From NCBI RefSeq assembly GCF_900102945.1, contig NZ_FNGI01000016.1:1-48608 (forward strand): a DNA stretch of 48,608 bases, written 5' to 3'. Positions within the stretch are counted from its first letter, which is position 1; every line of letters begins with the position of its first letter. The position numbers and the translations under genes are program-made. This DNA is from Modicisalibacter muralis. GTDB taxonomy: Bacteria; Pseudomonadota; Gammaproteobacteria; Pseudomonadales; Halomonadaceae. Positions 15,821 through 24,090 of this stretch are shown here, piece by piece. The notes under the pieces are model-generated. The model was not told where the DNA came from. It was given only the letters and a program-made list of their open reading frames with translations, and ran no database searches.

Positions 15821-16852
15821 TCAGGTGCCTTCGAACCCCGTCAGCACATTGACGGTATTGATGCCGATTTCTTCCACGGCGTAGCCGCCCTCGAGCAGGA
15901 AGGTGGTGGGAATGCCCAAGGCTTTCAGCCGGCGCCCGCAGTCGATGTAATCCTCGCTCTTCAGCTTGAAGGAGCTGATCGGATCGTTCTCGAAGGTATC
16001 GACGCCGAGCGAGACGATCAGTATTTCCGCTTGGTAGGCGGCGATGCGCTGGATGGCATCGTCGAGCGTGCTTGCCCAGGTGGCGTAGTCGGTACCGCTG
16101 GGTAGCGGATAGTTGACGTTGAAGCCTTCGCCCTTGCCGCGCCCGGTCTCGTCGGCGAAGCCGAGGAAGTAGGGGAATTCGTCGCGCGGATCGCCGTGCA
16201 GCGAGAGGAACAGCACGTCGTCACGCTCATAGAAGATGTCCTGAGTGCCGTTGCCGTGATGGAAATCGATATCCAGGATCGCGACCTTCTTCATGCCGTT
16301 ATTCAGCGCATGCTGCGCGGCAATCGCGGCGTTGTTGAAGAAACAGTAGCCGCCGAACTGATCGACGGCGGCATGATGGCCGGGCGGGCGGCATAGGCCG
16401 AAGGCGGGTTCGCCGGTGCGCATGACGTGATCCAGCGCCGAGAGGGCGATGTCCTTGCTAGCTTGCGCGGCCGCGAAGGTACCGAGGCATAGCGAGGTTT
16501 CCGCCGCCAGGGCGTAGTAGCCGATCCTGCCGTCGATGTTGGCCGGGATCACGTCATCGCGCAGGCGTCGGGTCGGCCAGATCGACGGGATCGGTTCGCC
16601 CTTGAAGCCGGCCGCCGCCCAGTCGTCGCAAGCGTTCTCGAGGAATTCAATGTAACGTCGATCGTGAACGGCGAGTACCGGATCGAGGCCGTAGGCATCG
16701 GGGCTGCGAATCTCGCCGAGGCCAACCTTGCGCACGCGATCGATGACGATATCGACCCGCTCGGGGCATTCGAATGGCGCAACCAACTCGCCGGCGTGCA
16801 GTTCGGTCTTGGCTTGGCGCTTCTTGGTGTCTTCCGAGTGAAAGGTCAGCAT
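15821..16852 (-). CDS. aphA: Acetylpolyamine amidohydrolase (histone deacetylase-like)
   Basis: 343 residues, the length of bacterial acetylpolyamine amidohydrolases. The active site is complete: tandem His159-His160 in RPPGHHA, zinc ligands Asp196 and His198 in LDIDFHHGNG, Asp285 in SLGVDTFENDP, and the transition-state Tyr324 in EGGY. The enzyme removes acetyl groups from N-acetylputrescine and related polyamines in the cytoplasm. AAGGAAG precedes the start, and the upstream nitrilase gene ends only 9 bases away, so they are cotranscribed. Other HDAC-like enzymes act on other acylated amines, but the operon points to polyamines. Confidence 0.9.
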   Translation of the reverse strand: MLTFHSEDTKKRQAKTELHAGELVAPFECPERVDIVIDRVRKVGLGEIRSPDAYGLDPVLAVHDRRYIEFLENACDDWAAAGFKGEPIPSIWPTRRLRDDVIPANIDGRIGYYALAAETSLCLGTFAAAQASKDIALSALDHVMRTGEPAFGLCRPPGHHAAVDQFGGYCFFNNAAIAAQHALNNGMKKVAILDIDFHHGNGTQDIFYERDDVLFLSLHGDPRDEFPYFLGFADETGRGKGEGFNVNYPLPSGTDYATWASTLDDAIQRIAAYQAEILIVSLGVDTFENDPISSFKLKSEDYIDCGRRLKALGIPTTFLLEGGYAVEEIGINTVNVLTGFEGT

Positions 16853-16861
16853 GATGCTTCC

Positions 16862-17701
16862 TTATTGTGGGCTGGCGTCGGTGTCGGGTAATTGGAAATG
16901 GCGAATGCGCTGATCCTTCGCATCGTTCTGGTCGACGAGTGGGATGCGTCGATCCGCAAGATAATCGTAGGTGCCTCGGGCGGTGCGATTGAGCGAGAAA
17001 TCGATTGCGGCGTGAGTCGAGCCTTCTTCGCGCTGAAGCTGAGCAAGGCACTCGCCGTTGGGCGCGAACACGGCACTGCCACCGGCGAAGGTGTAACCCG
17101 CGCCTGTGCCGCACCGATTGGCCATGGCGACGAAACACTGGTTCTCGATGGCGCGGGCCCGGGCCAGATGATGATGCACGGGCTCGTAAGGATCCATGTT
17201 GCCATTGGTGATGACGATCAGCTCGGCGCCCAGCGTGGCGAGGGCGCGCGCCGTCTCGGGGAACTCCAGGTCGTAGCAGATCATCAGGCCGATGCGCCGG
17301 CCGCGCCACTCGACGCAAACGAGACGATCGCCGGGTGTGACCAGGGCGCGCTCGTCGGTCCACAGATGGGTCTTGCGATAATGCAGGAGAATGCCGTCTT
17401 CGGGGGTGATCAGCACGCTGGCATTGAAACAGCCATCGGCGTCGTCCCGCTCGAGAAAGCCGAGGGCGATGGCGAGATTCTGCCGCTCCGCCGCCTGATG
17501 TAAGGTATGGAAGACGGGATCGTTGGGTGAAATCGCGCGGCTGGCGGCGGCGCCCTGTTCGGCGAAGCCGGTCAGGTGTGTCTCGGGAAAGATGATGAGA
17601 TCGGTGTCTTCCCGAGCCCGTTCGATGTACGCCAGCGCCAAGCCGAGATTTGCGTCGAGGTCACCTTCGATACCGGGAACCTGCGCCAGCTCGATGTTCA
17701 T
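16862..17701 (-). CDS. Carbon-nitrogen hydrolase (nitrilase superfamily)
   Basis: 279 residues with the nitrilase-superfamily triad: Glu in IIFPETHLTG, Lys in HYRKTHLW and Cys in MICYDLEFPE. It hydrolyses an amide or carbamoyl bond. In a polyamine operon the best guesses are an N-carbamoylputrescine amidase-like or omega-amidase-like role, releasing ammonia from an acid amide made by polyamine breakdown, but the exact substrate is not readable. A strong ribosome site (GGAGGAGG) stands before the ATG. Gene spacing is 29 bases from the upstream FAD oxidase and 9 bases to aphA. Confidence 0.85.
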   Translation of the reverse strand: MNIELAQVPGIEGDLDANLGLALAYIERAREDTDLIIFPETHLTGFAEQGAAASRAISPNDPVFHTLHQAAERQNLAIALGFLERDDADGCFNASVLITPEDGILLHYRKTHLWTDERALVTPGDRLVCVEWRGRRIGLMICYDLEFPETARALATLGAELIVITNGNMDPYEPVHHHLARARAIENQCFVAMANRCGTGAGYTFAGGSAVFAPNGECLAQLQREEGSTHAAIDFSLNRTARGTYDYLADRRIPLVDQNDAKDQRIRHFQLPDTDASPQ

Positions 17702-17730
17702 TGACGACCTCCTCCGCGAGCGGAAAACGT

Positions 17731-19140
17731 TTATTCGATGATCGAGGCGAAATAATCGTTCGCCCTGGTGAGCGCGGGTTTGATCAAGGGCGCCGGCCTG
17801 GCGCGTTGCATCAGTGCCTCTTCACCAGCGTAGCTGTAGGTGATCGTTTGGGCGGCAAGCCAGCGCAGCGGCTCGGGCTCCCAGCGCTTGATCAACTGGC
17901 GGTGGCCGGCGCCCACGAAGGCCCAGGGCATGCGCGCCAGTTCGCAGTCGCGTTCGAGAATCAGATCGGCCAGGGTGCGGCCGAACAGGTGCGAGGCGGC
18001 GACGCCTTCACCAGCATAGCCGCCGGCGGTGGCGATGCCCTTTTCTCGATCGAGAATCGCATGCGGCCGAAAGTTGCGTGATAGCCCCAGCGAGCCGCCC
18101 CAGCCGTAGTCAATCTTCACTCCCTTCAGTACGGGGAATAAATCCACCAGCAGGTCGCGGCGCATGCGGATGTCGTCTTGCGTGATGGCCATGTCGTGCT
18201 TGGGCTTGGCGCCAAAACGATAGCTGCCGCGAGCGCCGAAGACGATGCGCCCGTCGGCGCTGCGATGGCCGTAGTTGATCAGGCGGCTGGCATCGGCGAA
18301 GGCTGGGCGCTCGGCCATGCCGATCTCTTGCCAGAGCTCATCCGACAGCGGCTCGGTGGCGATCACCAGGCTCTGCACCGGGATGACGTGGCGCTTGAAA
18401 TCATGCAGACGCTCGGCGTAGCCCTCCATGGCGCAGACGATGGTCGTCGCCTCGACGGCGCCCTCGTGAGTGCTTACTTTCCGTCGGCCCAGCGTGGTAA
18501 CGCGGCTGTGCTCGTAGATCGTCACGCCCAGGCGTTCGACGGCCTCGGCCAGGCCGGTGACCAGCTTGGCCGGATTGATGGTGGCGACCTGGCGATGGTG
18601 GATGCCGCCGTAGCCATTGCGAAAGCGCGCTTTCTGCGCCAGTTGTTCGGCATCGAGCCAGTAACAGTCCGTCTCGCTGTGGCCGAGTTCGTGCAGATGC
18701 GCCAGGTAATTCTTCTGGATGGAGATCTGATCCGGGTAGCGCGCCGCGGCGTAGAGCGCGCCGCCCTTGTTGAAATCCGCCTGGATGTTTTCGCGCTCCA
18801 GCACCTTGCCGATCTCGTCGACGTTGTCGGCGACGACGCGACAGCAGTCACGCCGCTGCGCCGCGGGCAGGTCGCCGATATGGCGCTCCAGCCCGGCGAG
18901 GTTGCCCACCACCCAGCCGCCGTTGCGCCCGGAGGCGCCGTGGCCGACGTGCTCGGCCTCGATCACGACGATATCGAGCGCGGGCGCGAGTGTCTTCAGG
19001 TAGTAGGCGCTCCACAGCCCGGTGAAGCCGGCGCCGACAATGGCCACGTCGGCCTGGATTCGCGCCTCCAGCCGTGGGCGCGGCGTGGTGCGCTCAACGA
19101 TGGTCGAGGTCCAGAAGTTGGCTTGGGTGTCGGAGTTCAT
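17731..19140 (-). CDS. FAD-dependent amine oxidoreductase (DAO family, PuuB-related)
   Basis: 469 residues. N-terminal FAD motif VAIVGAGFTGLWSAYYL near residue 32 and the DAO-family glycine motif HGASGRNGGWVVGN. The C-terminal part has GWGGSLGLSRNFRPH and AGGYAGEGVAASHLFGRTLAD, as in gamma-glutamylputrescine oxidase relatives. It should oxidise a primary or secondary amine to an aldehyde with release of ammonia and H2O2 or electrons. It is the more diverged of two such oxidases in the operon, so the pair may act on different amines. It starts 10 bases after nhaC ends. Confidence 0.85.
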   Translation of the reverse strand: MNSDTQANFWTSTIVERTTPRPRLEARIQADVAIVGAGFTGLWSAYYLKTLAPALDIVVIEAEHVGHGASGRNGGWVVGNLAGLERHIGDLPAAQRRDCCRVVADNVDEIGKVLERENIQADFNKGGALYAAARYPDQISIQKNYLAHLHELGHSETDCYWLDAEQLAQKARFRNGYGGIHHRQVATINPAKLVTGLAEAVERLGVTIYEHSRVTTLGRRKVSTHEGAVEATTIVCAMEGYAERLHDFKRHVIPVQSLVIATEPLSDELWQEIGMAERPAFADASRLINYGHRSADGRIVFGARGSYRFGAKPKHDMAITQDDIRMRRDLLVDLFPVLKGVKIDYGWGGSLGLSRNFRPHAILDREKGIATAGGYAGEGVAASHLFGRTLADLILERDCELARMPWAFVGAGHRQLIKRWEPEPLRWLAAQTITYSYAGEEALMQRARPAPLIKPALTRANDYFASIIE

Positions 19141-19150
19141 CGCTTTCCCA

Positions 19151-20518
19151 TCAAATCGTATAGCCCAGCACGATATAGGCGGTGGCGGCGAGCGCCGCCG
19201 CCAGCAGGGCGTAGGGCAACTGGGTCCAGGCGTGCTGGAACGGCGTACAACCGGTGGCCTGGGCAGTCAATACCGTGGCGTCCGAGTAGAAACAGGCGTG
19301 GCTGCCGAAGGTGCTGGCCGAGAGGGTGGCGCCGATCACCAGCGTCATGTCCGCGCCCACGGCATTGGCCAGCGAGGTGACGATGGGCAGGATGATCACG
19401 AACACGCCCCAGTTGGAGCCGGTGGCGAACGACACCGAGGCCATCACGGTGAAGATGATGACGGGCAGCAGTTCGGCGCTGATCAGCGGTTCGGCGGTGG
19501 TGATCACGTACTCGGTGAGGCCGAGCGTGGTGTTGACTTCGTTGAGCAGGAAGGCCGCCACCAGGATCGCCAGTGGGTCGATCATGCTCTTGAAGCCTTC
19601 GAGGGCATTGTCGAAGGTTTCGCCTGGCTTGAGGATGCGCAGAGCGATCAGGGCGACGACCATCCAGGCTAGGGTGATGTAGAGGCCCTTGAGGAAGTCG
19701 AGGTCGAAGTACCAGGTGAAGAAGGCCAGCGATGCCATGGGCAGGATGAACATCCAGAGATTGCCCCTGACACCGGTCCGAGGCTCTAGGTGGGCGATTT
19801 CCTCATCAATATGCTCGGCGCCTGGCGGCACGCTCTTGTCCTCCTCCCTGGCGCGCCGCTCGGCCTTCTTCATGGCGCCCATCAGCGGAATCTTACCGCT
19901 GATGACGATCGGCACCATGGCCACCGCGATCCATGGATAGAACATGTACGGGACCGACTGGACATAAGTCCACACGCCCTGGCCGGCATCGGCCACGCCA
20001 TTTTCCTCGAGCAGTGCGCCGAAGAATACCGCCCAGGTGGAAATCGGGATGATCACGCTGACCGGCGCCGCCGTGGAGTCGACCACATAAGCGAGCATCT
20101 CGCGCGATACCTTGTAGCGGTCGGTGAGCTTGCGCATCGAGGTGCCGATGGCCAGCGAGTTCAGGTAGTCGTCGACGAACAGGATGATGCCCATCACCCA
20201 CGAAGCTAGCAGGGAGGATCGCCGGCCGGTGGCGAAGCGCGTGAGGCTGGTGGCGAAGGCCTGCGAGGCGCCCGAACGCAATAGCAGCGCGATGACGCTA
20301 CCCATAAGGCCACATACCAGGATGACCCAGGCTACGGTGCCGTTGGTCATCACCGCGAGCGAATCCTCGGCCAGGCTACCGAGGATGTTGCCGGGGGCAA
20401 TCATCACGGTGCCGACGACGGCGCCGAAGATCAGTGGTTCAAGAGCGCGTCGCGACCATAGGGCGAGTATCAGTACGATCGCCGTTGGGAGCAGGATGAG
20501 CGGGCCGTTATATTCCAT
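19151..20518 (-). CDS. NhaC-family Na+/H+ antiporter-like membrane protein
   Basis: 455 residues with about 11-12 spans and NhaC-family segments: FVDDYLNSLAIGTSMRKLTD, VVDSTAAPVSVIIPISTWAV, FATGSNWGVFVIILPIV and STFGSHACFYSDATVL. Family members exchange Na+ for H+, and some move organic substrates. It lies inside the polyamine operon between the two FAD oxidases. It may serve as a polyamine or product exchanger, or supply the ion gradient for uptake. AAAGGTGAGAG precedes the start. Confidence 0.85.
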   Translation of the reverse strand: MEYNGPLILLPTAIVLILALWSRRALEPLIFGAVVGTVMIAPGNILGSLAEDSLAVMTNGTVAWVILVCGLMGSVIALLLRSGASQAFATSLTRFATGRRSSLLASWVMGIILFVDDYLNSLAIGTSMRKLTDRYKVSREMLAYVVDSTAAPVSVIIPISTWAVFFGALLEENGVADAGQGVWTYVQSVPYMFYPWIAVAMVPIVISGKIPLMGAMKKAERRAREEDKSVPPGAEHIDEEIAHLEPRTGVRGNLWMFILPMASLAFFTWYFDLDFLKGLYITLAWMVVALIALRILKPGETFDNALEGFKSMIDPLAILVAAFLLNEVNTTLGLTEYVITTAEPLISAELLPVIIFTVMASVSFATGSNWGVFVIILPIVTSLANAVGADMTLVIGATLSASTFGSHACFYSDATVLTAQATGCTPFQHAWTQLPYALLAAALAATAYIVLGYTI

Positions 20519-20576
20519 CGTCTCTCACCTTTGAGGGCTTGTTGTTGTGCTTCTTCTTGGTGGGTTGAGTTTTCGA

Positions 20577-21866
20577 CTAGCGTAATTTTTCGAGCAACTG
20601 GTAGTACCACATGCCAGCGGCGAGCAGGGCGTTACCGAGGCGGTCGTTGAGTGGTATGCGGACATGCCTTACCTTGGCGAAGGTATCGAATTCCTCGAGC
20701 GTGCCACCGACGGCATTGGCCATGATCTCGCCGACGATGTGCGAGGTGGCGATGCCGTGCCCCGAATAGCCTTGCGCGTAATAGACGTTGTCGGAAAGCT
20801 TGCCGAGCTGGGGGATGCGGTTGATGACGATGCCGGCCATGCCCTGCCACTGGAAGTCGATAGCGACGCCCTTGAGCTGGGGAAAGGTATGCTCGAGTCT
20901 TGGGCGGAGTTCAGCGGAAATATCTTCGGAGTCCCTGCCCGAGTAGTTGGCGCCGCCACCGAACAGCAGGCGCTTGTCGGCGGTCAATCGGTAATAATCG
21001 AGTACGAAACGTGTATCGTAAACGGCCAGATCATCCGGGTTGATCGCCTGGGCGAGTTCGGAAGATAGTGGTGCAGTGGTGACGATACCCAGCGCCGCCG
21101 GAAACAGCTTGCCACTGAGTTTCTTGCGCTCGAGCCGGTGATAGGCGTTGCCGGCGAGGATCACGCTGTCAGCCTTTACGCGACCCCGCTCGCCGACGAC
21201 AACGGGCTGCTCGCCATGCTCGATATCGATGACCGGAGAGTGCTCGAAGATCAGCGTGCCCAAGCCCGCCGCCGCGCGGGCTTCGCCCAGGCACAGGTTG
21301 AGCGGGTGCAGGTGCATGTTGTAGTCGTTGCGAATGGCGCCATGATAGAGCTCGGTGCCGACGACATGGCGCGTGGCCTCGGCATCGAGCCACTGCACAT
21401 GTTCACCGATGGCGTGCTGCTGCGATTCCTCGAAGTCCTTTCTGAGCGCCTTTACATGGCTCGGCTTGTAGGCCGCCTGTAGATGGCCATGCTTGAGATC
21501 GCAGGCGATACCATACTTGGCGACGCGCTCCTTGATGATCCGGTGGCCGCGCCAGCGCAGGTTCCAGACGAAATTCGCGGCCTCGTCACCGAGTGTCTTG
21601 CGCATCTGCTTGGCCATGGCGTCCTGGCCGGAGAGGCTGCCGGTGACCTGACCGCCGTTGCGCCCACTGGCGCCCCAGCCAATCTTGTTGGCTTCGACGA
21701 TGGCCACGCGATAGCCGCGCTCGGCGAGTTCGACCGCGCTGGCCACCCCGGTGAAGCCGCCGCCGACAATCGCCACGTCCACGCGGTGCTCGCCTTCCAG
21801 CTCCGGGTAAGCGGATTCCTGAGCGATCGATGCCGTGTAATACGACGCGCAGCGTTCTCGAGTCAT
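20577..21866 (-). CDS. puuB: Gamma-glutamylputrescine oxidase-like FAD oxidoreductase
   Basis: 429 residues from the ATG at 21866, chosen for the GGAGG 5 bases ahead; the frame is open further upstream across the operator region. It follows E. coli PuuB closely: CASYYTASI near the start, VAIVGGGFTGVASAVELAE, GASGRNGGQV, VILAGNAYH, LDYYRLTADKRLLFGGG, FPQLKGVAIDFQWQG and YYAQGYSGHGIATSH. It oxidises gamma-glutamylputrescine or a related amine to the aldehyde. No PuuA-type glutamate ligase is seen nearby. First gene of the operon and therefore the one next to the palindromic operator. Confidence 0.9.
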   Translation of the reverse strand: MTRERCASYYTASIAQESAYPELEGEHRVDVAIVGGGFTGVASAVELAERGYRVAIVEANKIGWGASGRNGGQVTGSLSGQDAMAKQMRKTLGDEAANFVWNLRWRGHRIIKERVAKYGIACDLKHGHLQAAYKPSHVKALRKDFEESQQHAIGEHVQWLDAEATRHVVGTELYHGAIRNDYNMHLHPLNLCLGEARAAAGLGTLIFEHSPVIDIEHGEQPVVVGERGRVKADSVILAGNAYHRLERKKLSGKLFPAALGIVTTAPLSSELAQAINPDDLAVYDTRFVLDYYRLTADKRLLFGGGANYSGRDSEDISAELRPRLEHTFPQLKGVAIDFQWQGMAGIVINRIPQLGKLSDNVYYAQGYSGHGIATSHIVGEIMANAVGGTLEEFDTFAKVRHVRIPLNDRLGNALLAAGMWYYQLLEKLR

Positions 21867-21953
21867 GATGCCTCCGCATGGAGACATCCGGTTTGCGTGG
21901 CGCAAGGTGTCTGTTGCATAGAGAGATTCACGATGTTTGTTTTTGGGGTATGC

Positions 21954-21977
21954 TGTGATCACACATGTGTGATCACA
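21954..21977. promoter_or_regulatory. Perfect 24-bp palindrome, probable GntR operator
   Basis: Two copies of the palindrome TGTGATCACA separated by CATG make a perfect 24-bp inverted repeat. It lies 88 bases upstream of the puuB-like start and 255 bases upstream of the divergent gntR start. Spaced, repeated half sites of this type suit two dimers of a GntR/FCD regulator. It lacks the N6 spacer of a CRP site. The rest of the 21867-22231 gap holds a decayed MITE-like repeat and no gene. Confidence 0.65.
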
Positions 21978-22075
21978 CTAGCAGAGGCTCGACGGGCTCA
22001 CAAGGCAGCGCGTGGAAGCCGCTGCGCTATAACTGCGTTAAGGTAAGAGGATATTTACAAACTACTGCGCTAGGC

Positions 22076-22192
22076 CATGCCGTGTTGAAATCAGCCTCGG
22101 GCGCGAGTCCGATAAAAATACTCATTTACTGTCTGTAAACTCCGCTTTTTCGGCTGATTCCGCCTTGCCTGGCCGTCGCTCGTTACTTTTGT
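22076..22192. repeat. Diverged copy of the MITE-like repeat
   Basis: Shares with 22891-23031 the core CTCATTTAC, about six bases, GTAAACTCCGC, then GCCTTGCCTGG and TCGCTCGT. It can also fold on itself (AAATCAGCC with GGCTGATTCC). Its outer ends no longer match the insertion-sequence repeat, so it is either decayed or only shares the core. It lies in the puuB-gntR intergenic region on the gntR side. Confidence 0.5.
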
Positions 22193-22231
22193 AAACACCC
22201 TCTAGATGGACGACGAAATGACGGTGCCCGC

Positions 22232-22891
22232 ATGACCACGGAATTGACTGCCAACCGAGATGCGTTCTCGCCCGATACCGCCTCCACCCGGTTGCACCAT
22301 GCGCTGCGCGTGCGAATGTGCGAAGGGGACTTTACTCCCGGCGAGGTGATCTCGATTCGGCGCATCGCCGCGCAGTACGGCACCAGCGCGATGCCAGCCA
22401 GGGAAGCCGTGCGCTGGTTGGTGACGGAAGGGGCGCTGGAATTCTCCGATAGCCGAAAGATCATCGTTCCCGCCTTGAATCGCGAGCGTTTTCACGAGGT
22501 GTTGTATGCGCGCAAGAACCTGGAAACCGAGATATCACGCCGCGCCTTTGCCAACATTACCGACAGGGATGTCGACGAGCTGAAGCGTATCGATGAGCGT
22601 ATCGATACCGCCATCGACCAAGCCGATATCCTTCGCTATATGCGCGGCAATTATCAGTTTCATTTTCATATCTACCGGCTTAGTTACTCGCGCGTCTTGC
22701 TGCCGTTGGTAGAGATATTATGGTTACAGTATGGGCCGAGCATGCGTTATATCTGCACGCGTTGGGGCGCATCGAGTATTGCCGACGACCATCACCGTGA
22801 AGTGACTCAGGCACTGTCGCGCGGCGATCGCGAGGCGTTTTGCCAGGCGATCGCCGCGGATATTGAGCAGGGCATGATGCTGTTGAGTTAG
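22232..22891 (+). CDS. GntR-family regulator (FCD-type) of the polyamine operon
   Basis: 219 residues. Winged helix N-terminus (about 18-75) with ISIRRIAAQYGTSAMPAREA; C-terminal FCD-like domain with FHFHIYRLSYS and DDHHREVTQAL. The last usual metal-binding His of the FCD domain appears replaced by Asp in IAADIEQGM. Divergent from the six-gene polyamine operon with the 24-bp palindrome between, so probably its repressor, sensing a polyamine-derived acid. The stop TAG at 22889-22891 shares its last base with the MITE end. Confidence 0.88.
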   Translation: MTTELTANRDAFSPDTASTRLHHALRVRMCEGDFTPGEVISIRRIAAQYGTSAMPAREAVRWLVTEGALEFSDSRKIIVPALNRERFHEVLYARKNLETEISRRAFANITDRDVDELKRIDERIDTAIDQADILRYMRGNYQFHFHIYRLSYSRVLLPLVEILWLQYGPSMRYICTRWGASSIADDHHREVTQALSRGDREAFCQAIAADIEQGMMLLS

Positions 22892-23031
22892 GCTTTGCCT
22901 GGAAAGTGCCTGCGCTTGCCGATACGGCGTTAAAAATCGGCTCAAGGTGCTCATTTACAATGCGTAAACTCCGCCCTCTCGCCGATTTTTGCCTTGCCTG
23001 GGCTTCGCTCGTCGACTTTCAAGACAAAGCC
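22891..23031. repeat. MITE-like palindromic element related to the IS at 4-915
   Basis: 141 bp with no gene. The left end GGCTTTGCCTGGAAAGT (22891-22907) and the right end, complement GGCTTTGTCTTGAAAGT (23015-23031), each match 15 of 17 bases of the terminal repeat of the insertion sequence at 4-915. TA precedes the left end. The interior is also palindromic (AAAAATCGGC with GCCGATTTTT; TTTAC with GTAAA), so the whole unit can fold as a long hairpin. It fills the gap between two convergent genes and may act as a terminator. The right flank is TG rather than TA. Confidence 0.65.
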
Positions 23032-23038
23032 TGGACTA

Positions 23039-23482
23039 TTAGGGGTCGGATGAACCCGTGAACGCCTCGAACACTTCCGCGCCGGTCATGCTTTTGGTCG
23101 AGTTGGCGAAGGCGTAATAATCCGGTTTCTCGTCGATGAAGATCTGTTGGTCCAGGATCCAGGACTTGTCGCCATCGATCAATCCGGCGGGAATCGCATA
23201 GTGGCCACCTTCTTGGATACCTTCCTTCAAGCGGTAGAACAGGTGGGTGCCGCATTGGCGGCAGAAGCCGCGTTCGGCCCACTCGGAAGACCCGTAAACG
23301 CCGACGTTTTCCTCGCCGCTGATATTGACCTGTTGGTCGCTCTCGATGGCCAGAAAGGGGCCTCCGCCCCATTTCTGGCACATATGACAGTGGCAGGCAC
23401 TCACATCATGACTGTTGAGCGTGACGCTCAGGCTGACGGCACCGCACAGGCAAGCGCCTTGGCATTCATTGGTTGCTGACAT
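23039..23482 (-). CDS. GFA-family (glutathione-dependent formaldehyde-activating-like) zinc protein
   Basis: 147 residues. The two zinc sites of the GFA fold are visible: Cys7/Cys11/Cys13 in ECQGACLCGAV and CHCHMCQ at 30-36, and a later CRQCGTHLF. These small Mss4-like proteins bind zinc; glutathione-formaldehyde activity is shown for a few only, so the role stays open. The start at 23482 (MSATNE) is preferred over 23611 because homology begins there and AGAGGAAAAG lies ahead. Confidence 0.88.
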   Translation of the reverse strand: MSATNECQGACLCGAVSLSVTLNSHDVSACHCHMCQKWGGGPFLAIESDQQVNISGEENVGVYGSSEWAERGFCRQCGTHLFYRLKEGIQEGGHYAIPAGLIDGDKSWILDQQIFIDEKPDYYAFANSTKSMTGAEVFEAFTGSSDP

Positions 23483-23558
23483 CGATGCTTTTCCTCTTGT
23501 CGGTTGAAGGTAGGCCAACCACACGGTCGATTCCGCTTCCGCACGAAACCCAGTGTAG

Positions 23559-23927
23559 TCATGAATGCTCGGATAGCGTGACCCGATTGGCTCCGTTCCC
23601 GCTATTGCCAATGGAGGACGCTTGGCGACGCCGCTCCCGGCGACAACTCAGCGCCTTGATGGCATCTTCACGCAGCGGCAACTGCAGCGCCCACTCGATC
23701 TCCTCCCGGCAATGGCCCATGTCCGCGAGAATATGGTCGTCGTAATCGAGCAGGTACAGGAAGCGTTGGCGAAACTGCCGGCGGCGAACCCAGGAGCGGA
23801 CCCAGTTTTCCAGCGCATTGATCAGCTTCAATGGTGGCATGGCCGGCATATAGAAATCCGGCATAGGCGGCTGGGTCGGTTGTTTTGCGTCGCGTGGTAG
23901 GCGACAGGCCCGGTTGAGGTCACACAT
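23559..23927 (-). CDS. DUF1127 domain protein
   Basis: 122 residues. The central part has the DUF1127 pattern: an arginine-rich helix WVRRRQFRQRFLYLLDYDD followed by HILADMGHCREEIEWAL. DUF1127 proteins are small regulators, in some bacteria affecting phosphate, RNA turnover or carbon metabolism; the role here is unknown. The C-terminal tail (residues 90-122) is Arg/Ser-rich. It is divergent from the LysR gene 163 bases away, which suggests that LysR controls it. Confidence 0.8.
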   Translation of the reverse strand: MCDLNRACRLPRDAKQPTQPPMPDFYMPAMPPLKLINALENWVRSWVRRRQFRQRFLYLLDYDDHILADMGHCREEIEWALQLPLREDAIKALSCRRERRRQASSIGNSGNGANRVTLSEHS

Positions 23928-24090
23928 GACGACACCTCCCTTATGGCCGCTCGATTGGTCGAGGCAGCCGGTTTGCGGGTTGTAAATGAATGAGGGTCGC
24001 GACCTCGGGAATCAGAATGGCTCGCCGAGTTTGTTCAATCAAACGAAAAGAACTACATTCAAGATTAAGAAAATTTGAAAGGTTATCGTC

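Noticed and set aside
15821-17701. Ectoine degradation (doe) genes
   Set aside because: In a Halomonas-like genome I considered this, but the deacetylase is HDAC-like and the hydrolase is nitrilase-type; neither resembles DoeA or DoeB, and PuuP/PuuB neighbours point to polyamines.
18178-19380. 400-codon plus-strand frame opposite the FAD oxidase and nhaC
   Set aside because: Antisense shadow caused by high GC; it spans two real genes with recognisable motifs and has low-complexity Arg/Asp composition.
21954-21977. CRP/FNR-type site in the 24-bp palindrome
   Set aside because: CRP needs TGTGA-N6-TCACA; here the half sites abut directly, so a GntR operator fits better.
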